From contig CANMVD010000001.1 of assembly GCA_947501275.1 (NCBI GenBank), positions 930,001-994,000 of the forward strand: DNA of 64,000 bases, given 5' to 3'. Position 1 is the first letter of the stretch; every line of letters starts with the position of its first letter. A program made the translations under genes and the position numbers. The stretch comes from an uncultured Tateyamaria sp. Lineage in GTDB: Bacteria > Pseudomonadota > Alphaproteobacteria > Rhodobacterales > Rhodobacteraceae. Under the pieces are notes generated by a model that made no database searches, had not been told where the DNA came from, and saw only the letters and a list, made by a program, of their open reading frames with translations. This document shows positions 18,060 through 26,817 of the stretch, one piece after another.

Positions 18060-18098
18060 ACGGGCCCACTTTTTTGACTAAGTACAAGCTGGGCCCGT
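18060..18098 (-). terminator. Hairpin after the mannoside operon
   Basis: ACGGGCCCA (18060-18068) and TGGGCCCGT (18090-18098) form a nine-pair GC-rich stem with a 21-base loop, 10 bases past the oxidoreductase stop codon. On the minus strand only a short GTTTGC tail follows, so termination may be weak or factor-aided. The place is right for the end of the sugar operon. Confidence 0.5.
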
Positions 18099-18107
18099 CT
18101 TTGTGTC

Positions 18108-19232
18108 TTACTTTAACAATGCACGAGCGGCATCTGCTGGCAGCGGATCGGGGCGCTCGCAGGTAGTCGTCAACGTAACCATCTCGCCTTTTTCACCTGC
18201 CATCAGAACAGATGTCATGACGTCCACTGCGTGAATGGCCAGCTCGAGTGAGCAGCGATGCGGGCGACCCTCATTCATGGCGATTGCCATCTCGGCCAGC
18301 CCCGCAGTGCGGTAGTTCGCTTTCATGTCACCGTGATTGTCCTGATTAGGGATGCCCAAAGGATGATCGCCCTGCTCAAGCGGTGCGGTTTGGCCATCCT
18401 TGCCAGTAACCTCAACCTCACCAGAGAACCAATTTGGGTCGGGCAGGAACATGGACCCATCCATGCCATAAAGTTCCATATGCCCATGGCGGTGCGCCCA
18501 GACATCCCATGACGTCGACAAGGTGATTGTCGCGCCCGAATGGAATTCGAGCAAAGCGTGGATGTTTGTAGGGGTTTTTACGGGAATCTCCTCTCCCTTG
18601 CGAGGTTCGGATTTGATCGTGCGCGTGGCGCGCGCCATGGATGTGAGGGCGGAGACCCGTTTCACCGGCCCAATAAGCTGGATCAGGTTTGTGACGTAGT
18701 ATGGCCCGATATCGAGCATCGGCCCTGCACCGGGTAAAAAGAAGAAATCTGGATTGGGGTGCCAGTCTTCCATCCCGTGTGACATGACATGCGCCGTTCC
18801 GGAGACAACCTTGCCAATTTTGCCTTCGTCGATCGCCGCGCGTGCCGCCTGGTGGGCTCCACCAAGAAACGTGTCCGGGGCTGACCCAATCCGCAAACCA
18901 TTGGCGGCTGCAAGCGCACGTAGCTCCTCGCCCTCCTCCAACGTCAGAACCAATGGTTTTTCAGTGTAGGCATGTTTGCCCGCCTGAAGAATGGACCGGG
19001 TGACGGCAAAATGCGCGTCTGGGATCGTCAGGTTGACGACGATGTCGATGTCTTCTGCCGCCAGCAGGTCCTCGACGGTTTCTGCCCGCACATTGAATTC
19101 GGTGGCCCGCGCCATGGCGGTTTCCATATTCATGTCGGCAACGGCGCGCACTTCCAAACCCTTGAACAGAGGGGCGAGCCGCAGATACGCGGTAGAAATA
19201 TTGCCGCAGCCAATAATGCCGATACCTTGCAT
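18108..19232 (-). CDS. Gfo/Idh/MocA family oxidoreductase
   Basis: The product is an NAD(P)-dependent sugar or sugar-derivative dehydrogenase of the cytoplasm. The Rossmann motif opens the protein, IGIIGCGNISTAYL at residues 4-17, and the family EKP signature appears in YTEKPLVLTLEEGEEL near 94-109, holding the usual catalytic lysine. The C-terminal half is the mixed alpha/beta substrate domain. The length of 374 residues is typical. It is the last gene of the mannoside operon, 12 bases after an isomerase-like gene; such pairs often convert an oxidised or epimerised sugar after hydrolysis. The exact substrate is unknown. Confidence 0.85.
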   Translation of the reverse strand: MQGIGIIGCGNISTAYLRLAPLFKGLEVRAVADMNMETAMARATEFNVRAETVEDLLAAEDIDIVVNLTIPDAHFAVTRSILQAGKHAYTEKPLVLTLEEGEELRALAAANGLRIGSAPDTFLGGAHQAARAAIDEGKIGKVVSGTAHVMSHGMEDWHPNPDFFFLPGAGPMLDIGPYYVTNLIQLIGPVKRVSALTSMARATRTIKSEPRKGEEIPVKTPTNIHALLEFHSGATITLSTSWDVWAHRHGHMELYGMDGSMFLPDPNWFSGEVEVTGKDGQTAPLEQGDHPLGIPNQDNHGDMKANYRTAGLAEMAIAMNEGRPHRCSLELAIHAVDVMTSVLMAGEKGEMVTLTTTCERPDPLPADAARALLK

Positions 19233-19244
19233 ATCAGTCTCTCC

Positions 19245-20000
19245 TTATAGCGATTTGGCCGTTGCCAGCGCGCGGCTGGCAAAACGGTGGTGATCGCTTG
19301 GGTTGTCATGTTCCGTGATGAAATAGGTGCATCCCGCCGCACGCAGGGCAGTCATGTACGTGCCCCATGCCATTGTGCCGTGACCTACATCTGCCCATCC
19401 GTCTTCGTCCTCGCATGTGCCCGATGCGGCGATGTCCTTGAGGTGCGCGCACAGGATACGTGGCCCGTGTTTGGTGATCGTGTCGAGCGGATCCGCGTTG
19501 GCGCGCACTGCCCATGCTACGTCAAACTCTAGTTGCAGATCGTCAGACCCTGCCATGATCAGGTCAAGCGGTACGTCCCCCTCCGGAGTCACCGCGTATT
19601 CGAAGTCGTGATTATGATAGCCAAAATGAAGCCCGGCATCCTGAAACGGATTGCCTGCCGCCGCCAAAGATGCGGCATAGCGGGTCCAGCCGGCGCTGTC
19701 GTTCGGGCGATCCTGTGGTTGGATGAACGGGACAATGACTGCTTTCACGCCAAGCCGTTTGGCAATGTCCAGCACTGTGTCTGGCGTGTCTTCACACATA
19801 TCCAAACCAAAATGCCCGGTTGGCATCGTCAGGCCGGTGTCTTTCAGCCCGGCTTCGAGTGCGTTGACAGAGTCAGCATCTGCAAACAGCGCACCGAACC
19901 CTTCGACTTGAGAGTATCCCAGATCAGCCACCATCTTGAGCGTTTCCGCAAGCGGTGGAAAGTTGCGAGAGCTGTAAAGCTGGTAAGAAAATTCAGTCAT
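19245..20000 (-). CDS. Sugar phosphate isomerase/epimerase-like TIM-barrel protein
   Basis: The protein belongs to the xylose-isomerase-like / AP endonuclease 2 superfamily, whose members isomerise or epimerise sugars with a divalent metal. Expected segments are MPTGHFGLDM, FGYHNHDFEYAV with paired metal-binding histidine near residues 145-156, LQLEFDVAWAVRANADP near 175-191 and a terminal FITEHDNPSDH. The start at 20000 has GAAAGGTG a few bases upstream and is preferred over a GTG three codons earlier. It lies between the mannosidase and the oxidoreductase. Substrate unknown. Confidence 0.82.
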   Translation of the reverse strand: MTEFSYQLYSSRNFPPLAETLKMVADLGYSQVEGFGALFADADSVNALEAGLKDTGLTMPTGHFGLDMCEDTPDTVLDIAKRLGVKAVIVPFIQPQDRPNDSAGWTRYAASLAAAGNPFQDAGLHFGYHNHDFEYAVTPEGDVPLDLIMAGSDDLQLEFDVAWAVRANADPLDTITKHGPRILCAHLKDIAASGTCEDEDGWADVGHGTMAWGTYMTALRAAGCTYFITEHDNPSDHHRFASRALATAKSL

Positions 20001-20012
20001 GGGGCGCACCTT

Positions 20013-22403
20013 TCAAGTGTCATATGTGGCGGAATACAGATCGCGCAGTCGAAAGTCAGGCACTGCGTCCAGGTCTTGTGGAGTGAAGTGGATGACGACC
20101 GGGTGTTCAGGCAGAATGCAGACGGCATTTTTGCTGAAACGACCCAGAGTATCAGTTTCTAACCCGGCAAAAAGCGCAAAGTTATCGACGTGCAGAGTGA
20201 TGTCCCAACCCGATCCTGCACGCTGGACTTCATGCCGTAGATTTGGGTTGCGCAAGGGGTAAGACTTGTATGGCTTTGGTGCAAAGTGATCCCGCCCGCT
20301 GATCCCGGATGCATCTGTCCATTCGAAACAAAGCATCTCATCTTCCAACAGCACATCTTTTTCAAAGTGCAGCACAGACGTCGCGCCGTTTGTTTGCAGA
20401 TTGAGGGTTGTGCTACCCAGCGGTCGCGTTTGACCAGCCATGTTGACGGCATGAGCGCTTATCTGCACACCCGTGGCATCCCGTGTGTCGTTGACCGCCT
20501 TGAGCGTGATCCCCGTGTCATCCGGAATGGCACAAACAGTGATTGGCGCGTAAAAGTTGCGCGCCATGTGGTGCAGGAGCTTCCACCCACCGCCATGATC
20601 CAGGCTTGACCATGAACAGACCGGCCAGGTGTCGTTCAATTGCCAATACAGTGTCCCCATGCAGTGCGGCTTGAGGCTGCGCCAATGCGTGACGGCTGTC
20701 TTGATCGCAAGCCCCTGCTGCACTTGGCTGAGGTAGACGAAATTCTCGAAATCGACGGGAAAGCGGAAGTAACGGAACATCGTCTCGGCGATCCGCGCGT
20801 TGCCGCCTGCGTTCTTTTGGTGGCTTTCCATGACCGGGGCGGCAATGTTGAAATCCTTTGGATCAGCAAAACGACGGATGACATCCATGGATGGGTAGGA
20901 TTGAAACCCGAATTCGGAACAGAAACGCGGAGAGACATCGCGGTAGTGATCGAAGTCACGTCCTTCATGCCAGACCGACCAAAAGTGCATGTCACCCGAG
21001 CTATCGTCATGCCAGGCGTCGCCAAAACTGAGCAGACCGGGCGAGGGGCTGGACGGCCACCAGATCGCGGTGCCGTCGGTCGCTTTGAGCGCGGTTTCGA
21101 TCGTGCGGTTCAGCCGGTCATAAGCGACGAGGTAGCGGTCGCGGTTTGTGCGGCTTTCTTCGTACCATGTGAGTGCACCAAGCAATTCGTTGTCCCCACA
21201 CCACAACACAATGCAGGCGTGATGCTGAAGCCGTGCCACTTGTTCGCGGACTTCGTGTGAAACCTCGGTCAGGAAACCCTCGGTCGCAGGATAGAGGTGG
21301 CAGGCGAACATGAAGTCCTGCCAGACCAGCAGCCCCATCTCGTCGCACAGGTCGTAGAACCAGTCTGGTTCGTACCGCCCGCCGCCCCAGACGCGGATCA
21401 TGTTCATGTTGGCGTCCACGGCGGATTGCAGAAGATCGCGGCAGAGGTCGGGCGTGATGTTTGAGGCCAGCGCGTCGGCGGGGATCCAGTTGGCCCCTTT
21501 CATAAATGTCGGGTGCCCGTTGATATGGAAGGCAAAGCCAGCGCCCTTTGTATCGACGGCGTTGATCAGTTCGACTTTGCGCAGGCCTATCCGGCGGGTT
21601 TGCGTATCCGCACCGGCTTTGACGGTCAGGGAATAGAGCGATTGTTCACCCAGTCCGACAGGCCACCAGAGTTCAGGATTTTCAATCTGAAACGTCGCCT
21701 GTGCCGCACTGCCAGTGACAATTGCATCGACGGATTGCGTGTCGAATTCAAATGCAACCGGGGTTCTGTCTGGCAGGTCAGCGGTGTGTGCCTGAACTTG
21801 GACGATCACAGCTTCATCGTCGTGCAGTTGTGTGACGATCACATCCGAAATTCTGCCCGTATTGGGCGCAAGGCCAATTGCTCCATACACCCCGAATGGC
21901 GCCAGAGCGATGTTCCAATCCCAGCCAAAATCGCATTCCGGTTTACGCAGCATGTTACCGTTGGCGATCGGGCAATTGGCAGCCTGATAGGGTACAGGAA
22001 ATGGCTGAGCGGCTTGGCGTCTTTCTGCCTCTCTCGATGCAGAGCGAAAAAGGATTGAGATGATATTCCTGCCCTTGCGGAGCGCATTGGTTGCATCCGC
22101 TCGATGCGTGCGAAACATGGTATCGGATGTCAGTATCAGGTGCCCGTTGATGGACACTTCGGCAACGGTATCCAGCATCTCGACAACCAGTGACTGGGCG
22201 GTGTCATCAGTGTCGAATTCGCGTGTCAGGACCCAATCCCGTTCGCCCACCCATCGTGTGTCATATTCGTTCTGGCCCACGTAGGGATCAGCGATGACTT
22301 TAGCGGCCAATAGTGCGCTGACCCCATCACCCGGAATGGGCATTGGTGCTGTGTACTGACCCGTTTCATCGGTCAGATGCCAAAGTCCGGATAGATCCAA
22401 CAT
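20013..22403 (-). CDS. GH2 family beta-mannosidase
   Basis: This enzyme should release mannose from the non-reducing end of beta-mannosides. The GH2 order is recognisable: an N-terminal sugar-binding domain with WVGERDWVLTREF, an immunoglobulin-like domain, then the TIM barrel with IRVWGGGRYEPDWFYDLCDE and LLVWQDFMFACHLYP. The acid/base glutamate is expected in VLWCGDNELLGAL and the nucleophile in FCSEFGFQSYPSMD, both typical of beta-mannosidases. There is no signal peptide, so it works inside the cell on imported oligosaccharides. Its position after the ABC transporter genes fits this. Confidence 0.9.
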   Translation of the reverse strand: MLDLSGLWHLTDETGQYTAPMPIPGDGVSALLAAKVIADPYVGQNEYDTRWVGERDWVLTREFDTDDTAQSLVVEMLDTVAEVSINGHLILTSDTMFRTHRADATNALRKGRNIISILFRSASREAERRQAAQPFPVPYQAANCPIANGNMLRKPECDFGWDWNIALAPFGVYGAIGLAPNTGRISDVIVTQLHDDEAVIVQVQAHTADLPDRTPVAFEFDTQSVDAIVTGSAAQATFQIENPELWWPVGLGEQSLYSLTVKAGADTQTRRIGLRKVELINAVDTKGAGFAFHINGHPTFMKGANWIPADALASNITPDLCRDLLQSAVDANMNMIRVWGGGRYEPDWFYDLCDEMGLLVWQDFMFACHLYPATEGFLTEVSHEVREQVARLQHHACIVLWCGDNELLGALTWYEESRTNRDRYLVAYDRLNRTIETALKATDGTAIWWPSSPSPGLLSFGDAWHDDSSGDMHFWSVWHEGRDFDHYRDVSPRFCSEFGFQSYPSMDVIRRFADPKDFNIAAPVMESHQKNAGGNARIAETMFRYFRFPVDFENFVYLSQVQQGLAIKTAVTHWRSLKPHCMGTLYWQLNDTWPVCSWSSLDHGGGWKLLHHMARNFYAPITVCAIPDDTGITLKAVNDTRDATGVQISAHAVNMAGQTRPLGSTTLNLQTNGATSVLHFEKDVLLEDEMLCFEWTDASGISGRDHFAPKPYKSYPLRNPNLRHEVQRAGSGWDITLHVDNFALFAGLETDTLGRFSKNAVCILPEHPVVIHFTPQDLDAVPDFRLRDLYSATYDT

Positions 22404-22409
22404 CGCTTA

Positions 22410-23483
22410 TTAGAGCCTGAGTTCTGTATCAGTATCAAACAGCGAGGCACGGGCGGGATCAAAGCCGATGGTGATCTGGTCGCCCGTTTTCACCGCGGCC
22501 TGTCCATCCATGCGAATGCGCACCGACATGCCGCCCAATTTGGCCCATGCCAATGTGTCTGAGCCCATGGGTTCGACGATTTCGACTTCGGCCTGAGTGG
22601 TAACGGCCAGTCCCTTGGCGGCGGGGCCCGTCATGATGTGTTCTGGGCGGACGCCCAGCCACGCTGATCCACTAGTTGTTGGCTTTTCAAATTCGTAGCC
22701 TTGCAGCGAGAAACGGTGCCCTTCGGTGACAAATTCGGTGCCTTCGATTTCGCCTTTGAAGAAGTTGATCTCGGGGCTGCCGATGAACCCGGCGACATAT
22801 TTGTTGATTGGACGGTTGTAGATTTCCGTTGGTGTATCGAGTTGCTGGATCAGGCCGCTTTTCATAATGGCAATGCGGTCGGCCAGTGTCATTGCCTCGA
22901 CTTGATCATGAGTCACGTAAATCATTGTGTTCTTGAGGCTGTGATGCAGCCGCTTGATTTCGACCCGCAGGTCAGCGCGTAGCTTGGCATCAAGGTTCGA
23001 CAGCGGTTCGTCAAACAGGAATACATCCACGTCGCGTACAAGCGCCCGTCCGATGGCGACGCGTTGGCGTTGTCCGCCGGACAAGGCGGCGGGCTTGCGG
23101 TGCAAAAGTGGTTCAATTTGAAGGATTTCAGCGGCGCGCGCGACGCGCTGTTTGATCTCGGCCTTCGGCATCCTCGCGTTTTTGAGGCCAAAGGACAGGT
23201 TCCCCTCGACCGTCATCTGCGGATAAAGCGCGTAGGACTGAAATACCATTCCGATGCCGCGCCCCGAGGGTTCTTCCCAAGTGACATTGCGATCGTTGAT
23301 GTGAATTTCGCCGTCCGTCACATCCAGCAGCCCGGCGATACAGTTCAGCAAAGTGGACTTGCCGCAGCCGGAGGCTCCGAGCAGCACAAGGAACTCGCCT
23401 TCGGGGATGTCGATGTTGAGGTTGTCCAGAACGGTGAGCGCACCGAATTGAAGCGTGAGGTCTTTCACGAGAACAGAAGTCAT
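22410..23483 (-). CDS. Carbohydrate ABC transporter ATPase (UgpC/MsmK type)
   Basis: The ATPase energises the sugar importer encoded by the next genes upstream. It has Walker A (GASGCGKST near residues 37-45), the signature LSGGQRQRVAIGRAL near 134-148, Walker B (VFLFDEPLSNLDAKLR) and a switch histidine in VTHDQVEAM. A C-terminal TOBE/MalK-like domain of about 120 residues follows, with the WLGVRPEH segment. The length of 357 residues is standard. Three bases separate it from the permease gene. ATPases of this group can serve more than one sugar transporter. Confidence 0.93.
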   Translation of the reverse strand: MTSVLVKDLTLQFGALTVLDNLNIDIPEGEFLVLLGASGCGKSTLLNCIAGLLDVTDGEIHINDRNVTWEEPSGRGIGMVFQSYALYPQMTVEGNLSFGLKNARMPKAEIKQRVARAAEILQIEPLLHRKPAALSGGQRQRVAIGRALVRDVDVFLFDEPLSNLDAKLRADLRVEIKRLHHSLKNTMIYVTHDQVEAMTLADRIAIMKSGLIQQLDTPTEIYNRPINKYVAGFIGSPEINFFKGEIEGTEFVTEGHRFSLQGYEFEKPTTSGSAWLGVRPEHIMTGPAAKGLAVTTQAEVEIVEPMGSDTLAWAKLGGMSVRIRMDGQAAVKTGDQITIGFDPARASLFDTDTELRL

Positions 23484-23486
23484 AGG

Positions 23487-24377
23487 TCAGCCTTTCACCG
23501 CGCCGGCGGCGATGCCCCGGACAAACAGTTTGCCGGAAGCGAAGTAGATGATGAGGGGGACGAGGCCGGTCAGCAGTGTGGCGGCCATGTTGACGTTGTA
23601 TTCTTTGACGCCCTGCACCGAGTTGACGATGTTGTTCAGCTGCACCGTCATCGGATAGTGGGCGGGTTTGGTGTAGATTACGCCAAACAGGAAGTCGTTC
23701 CAGATGCCTGTCACTTGCAGGATCATCGCAACCACAAAAATCGGCAGCGACATGGGCAGCATGATACGGAAATAGATGCCCCAGAAGCCTGCGCCGTCCA
23801 CGCGGGCGGCCTTGAATAACTCTTCCGGCACGGACGTAAAGTAGTTGCGGAACAGCAGTGTCAGGATGGGCATGCCAAAGACGGTATGCACCAGCACAAG
23901 CCCCCAAACGCTCCCATACAAGCCTAACTCACGCAGGATGATCACCAGCGGATAGAGCATGACTTGATACGGAATAAAGGCACCGATGATCAGGATTGTG
24001 AAGAAGACTTCGGACCCCTTAAAACGCCAGTTGGCGAGCGCATATCCATTCACGGATGCAATAGCGATGGACAGGATCAGCGACGGAATCAGGATCTTGA
24101 CCGAGTTGCCAAACCCACGGCTGAGCCCCTCACAGTTGATGCCCGTGCAGGCCTCGGCCCATGCTTTGACCCATGGTTGAAAAGTGACTTCAACCGGTGG
24201 GGAAAAGATGTTGCCCATACGGATTTCGGGCATGCCCTTGAGCGATGTGACGATCATCACATAAAGCGGCAGCGCGTAATAGAGCGCGAATACGATCAGC
24301 GTTCCATAGAGCATGATGTTGGTGCGCGAGAAACGTCGGCGCGGTTTAGGGCCGCGTGGAGTCAGTGCTTCAGCCAC
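23487..24377 (-). CDS. Sugar ABC transporter permease (MalG-like)
   Basis: An inner-membrane permease with about six membrane segments, the first near residues 22-44 (MLYGTLIVFALYYALPLYVMIV). The cytoplasmic coupling loop that docks on the ATPase is seen as EELFKAARVDGAGFWGIYFRIMLPM near 194-218, the EAA motif of the family. It overlaps the upstream permease gene by eight bases. Substrate specificity is inferred from the beta-mannosidase in the same operon. Confidence 0.93.
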   Translation of the reverse strand: MAEALTPRGPKPRRRFSRTNIMLYGTLIVFALYYALPLYVMIVTSLKGMPEIRMGNIFSPPVEVTFQPWVKAWAEACTGINCEGLSRGFGNSVKILIPSLILSIAIASVNGYALANWRFKGSEVFFTILIIGAFIPYQVMLYPLVIILRELGLYGSVWGLVLVHTVFGMPILTLLFRNYFTSVPEELFKAARVDGAGFWGIYFRIMLPMSLPIFVVAMILQVTGIWNDFLFGVIYTKPAHYPMTVQLNNIVNSVQGVKEYNVNMAATLLTGLVPLIIYFASGKLFVRGIAAGAVKG

Positions 24378-25323
24378 GTTTTTTGCCTCCGAATTCGAGG
24401 TAAGCCCATGGGATCAGGATGATGATCACACTGAGCAGCATCATGGTCGAAGCCGCAAACCCTTGGCCGAGATTCTGTGCGCGGAACATGTAGTTGATCA
24501 CGTATTTTGCGGGCACTTCAGACGCGATGCCGGGCCCACCATTGGTTTGGGCGACGACCAGGTCGTAGATTTTGATGATGCCGGACGCGATCAACACGAG
24601 GGCGGTCACGAAGACGGGGCGCATCATGGGGATAACGATACGGATATAGGTTTTGACGGTACCGATGCCGTCCACGCGGGCGGCCTTCCAGATCTCTTCG
24701 TCTATGCCGCGCAGGCCTGCCAGCATGATCACCATGATCAACCCGGTGCCTTGCCACAGTCCGGCAATAAGGATGCCGTAGATGACGATGTCCGGATCAT
24801 TGAGCGGGTTGAAGGTAAAACTCTCCCACCCCATTGAACGCACGACATTTTGCACACCCAGATCCGGGTTCAGGATCCATTGCCATGCCAGTCCAGTGAC
24901 CACAAAGCTGAGCGCGAAAGGATAAAGGAAGATTGTACGGAAGATGTTCTCGCCACGGATTTTTCGATCCAGCAGGGCGGCCAAGGTAAAGCCGATCACA
25001 AGCGTGAAGATCATTGAGAAAAAGCCATAAATGGCGAGGTTTTCGATTGAGATCAGCCAGCGCCGTGTGCTCCAGAGCCGCTCATATTGATCAAGGCCTA
25101 CGAAGTTCAGCTTGGGCAGCAATTTGGATGATGTGAAGGAATAGACAACCGTCCAGATCGTACCGCCGACAAAGACAACCATGGTTGTCAGGATCATCGG
25201 GATCGATGCCAGTTTGGCCGACATGTTTCGCAACAAGCCCGACGGTTTTCCCGGGTTCTTGGGTCTGACGGACAAGAATGGTTCTGCGGGTTCTGGTGAT
25301 GAACCCATCTCGGAATCTGACAT
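24370..25323 (-). CDS. Sugar ABC transporter permease (MalF-like)
   Basis: Second permease of the importer. After a hydrophilic N-terminus of about 40 residues there are about six membrane segments and an EAA loop, EEIWKAARVDGIGTVKTYIRIVIPM, late in the protein. The ATG at 25323 is preferred over a GTG three codons upstream; both have only weak GG-rich ribosome sites. A strong hairpin lies between this gene and the binding-protein gene, so permeases may be made at a lower level than the binding protein. Confidence 0.9.
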   Translation of the reverse strand: MSDSEMGSSPEPAEPFLSVRPKNPGKPSGLLRNMSAKLASIPMILTTMVVFVGGTIWTVVYSFTSSKLLPKLNFVGLDQYERLWSTRRWLISIENLAIYGFFSMIFTLVIGFTLAALLDRKIRGENIFRTIFLYPFALSFVVTGLAWQWILNPDLGVQNVVRSMGWESFTFNPLNDPDIVIYGILIAGLWQGTGLIMVIMLAGLRGIDEEIWKAARVDGIGTVKTYIRIVIPMMRPVFVTALVLIASGIIKIYDLVVAQTNGGPGIASEVPAKYVINYMFRAQNLGQGFAASTMMLLSVIIILIPWAYLEFGGKKRG

Positions 25324-25353
25324 TACACCCACCCTGTTCGCATGTCATAGCTG

Positions 25354-25387
25354 CACCTGACCAAAGCCGATTGACCTTGGTCAGGTG
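25354..25387 (-). other. Intercistronic hairpin after the binding-protein gene
   Basis: CACCTGACCAA (25354-25364) and TTGGTCAGGTG (25377-25387) form a perfect 11-pair stem with a 12-base loop in the gap between the solute-binding protein and the first permease. No T run follows, so it is more likely an mRNA-stabilising or processing element than a full terminator. The malE-malF gap of enterobacteria carries comparable structures. Confidence 0.65.
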
Positions 25388-25402
25388 TCTGGGAGGCGCG
25401 CC

Positions 25403-26629
25403 TTATTCGGCAGACGCGATGATGTCGACGTAACGCGCTTGGGCGTCAGAGGCGGACATTTCAGAAGACCAGAATTCGGCCATCAGATCCTCGATCTGCG
25501 TCTGCGTGTCTGCGGTCAGGTTCATGTCACCCGAGGGCAGCACGTTGCCATCTGCAAGGATCTGAAGACCCTTTTGCATGCAGTCATTGGCCGCAGACAT
25601 GTCGATGTCCCCACGGACTGGCAGCGAACCTTTCTTGAGATTGAAAGCAACCTGTGTTTCAGGAGCGATCAGCGTCGAGGCCAGCGCCATTTGCGCCGCT
25701 TTGGTGTCCGCGTCGTCGATGACAGGGAAATAGAACGCATCACCGCCTGTATCGAGCACTTCGTTCACGCCCAGACCGGGCAAGCAGGTGTAGTCCTGAC
25801 CCGCAACCTGGCCTGCGACCTGAAATTCACCCTGCGCCCAGTCACCCATGATCTGGCCACCAGCCTGATCGGTGATGACGAGGTTTGTCGCCAGGTTCCA
25901 GTCTTGCACGTTGCTGCCTTTGGCAAGCTCACGGGCGTTGGCGACGGCTTCGAACACGGCTGTGTATTCAGGGCCAGCGGCGGTGTCGGCATTCCGGTTC
26001 ACGGACACTTCGCGCCACGCATCTACGCCAGCGATGGCGATTGTGATCGTTCCGAACGCGAGGTTTTGTTGCCAGCCTTGCTGACCCATTGCCAATGGTG
26101 TGATCCCGGCTTCTTGGAGTTTGGGGGCCGCTGCCACGAATTCGTCCCAGTTGGCGGGAACGGACAGGCCAGCTTTTTCAAAAGCACCGTGGCTCAGCCA
26201 GATCCATTGGCCGGAGTGGATGTTGACGGGTACGCAGTAGATGCGGCCTTCGAATGTGCAGGCGTCCAACAGCGATGGCGGGTTCACGAGGTCTTTCCAG
26301 CCCTGTGCTTCGGCCAGTTCGGTCAGGTCTGTCATGAGACCCGCTTCGATCAGTTCTTCTGCTTGGCGGCCGTGGTTCAACTGGGTCGCGCCCATAGGGT
26401 CACCGCCCAAAATCCGGCTGATGATGATGGGACGGGCTGTGCCACCTGATCCGGCGATAGCGCCGTCAACCCACGTGTTTCCTGTGGCATCAAACGCCTT
26501 GGCAAATTCTGCGACGGCGGCAGCTTCTCCGCCTGACGTCCACCAGTGTGTGACCTCAAGTTCGGTCGCATTGACAGCGGTGGCGCCAAGAAACGCGGCC
26601 GATGCCATGAGTTGTGTGATTTTCTTCAT
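25403..26629 (-). CDS. Extracellular sugar-binding protein of the ABC importer
   Basis: This periplasmic protein captures the oligosaccharide for the importer. A signal peptide is seen at the N-terminus (KKITQLMASAAFLGATAV, likely cleavage after VNA near residue 21). The mature part starts TELEVTHWWTSGGEAAAV, a typical opening of family 1 solute-binding proteins, and is 387 residues long. GGGAGGA lies six bases before the ATG. It is the first gene of the operon; the 34-base palindrome about 20 bases upstream should control it. A beta-mannoside ligand is inferred from the mannosidase downstream. Confidence 0.92.
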   Translation of the reverse strand: MKKITQLMASAAFLGATAVNATELEVTHWWTSGGEAAAVAEFAKAFDATGNTWVDGAIAGSGGTARPIIISRILGGDPMGATQLNHGRQAEELIEAGLMTDLTELAEAQGWKDLVNPPSLLDACTFEGRIYCVPVNIHSGQWIWLSHGAFEKAGLSVPANWDEFVAAAPKLQEAGITPLAMGQQGWQQNLAFGTITIAIAGVDAWREVSVNRNADTAAGPEYTAVFEAVANARELAKGSNVQDWNLATNLVITDQAGGQIMGDWAQGEFQVAGQVAGQDYTCLPGLGVNEVLDTGGDAFYFPVIDDADTKAAQMALASTLIAPETQVAFNLKKGSLPVRGDIDMSAANDCMQKGLQILADGNVLPSGDMNLTADTQTQIEDLMAEFWSSEMSASDAQARYVDIIASAE

Positions 26630-26648
26630 TTTGAGTCCTCCCTGACTT

Positions 26649-26682
26649 CTAAATCGTTATAGTAATTGCTACAACGATTTAG
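26649..26682. promoter_or_regulatory. 34-base palindromic operator between ABC operon and lacI-type gene
   Basis: CTAAATCGTT (26649-26658) and AACGATTTAG (26673-26682) are perfect arms. The 14-base centre ATAGTAATTGCTAC continues the symmetry, leaving only two mismatched pairs in 17. It lies 20 bases before the binding-protein start and about 135 before the divergent regulator start, where a repressor could block both promoters. LacI-family operators are palindromes of this kind. Binding by the adjacent regulator is inference. Confidence 0.75.
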
Positions 26683-26817
26683 ATTTAGCGATCAAGCTGC
26701 AATTTTGCTGTGTGTCGAATTAATCCGCAGACACGACCCAAGAGTTTGATTCCGCTAGGCTTAAATCTGGGTACGTTTCGTGCCAATCTAATGAAAAGGT
26801 GCTTGAAAGGGGCAATA

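Noticed and set aside
17860-18081. Short plus-strand frame between the paa and sugar operons
   Set aside because: It runs into the terminator hairpin, has no ribosome site and reads like random sequence.
25385-26449. 354-codon plus-strand frame opposite the sugar-binding protein
   Set aside because: Antisense shadow; the signal peptide and solute-binding fold on the minus strand are convincing.
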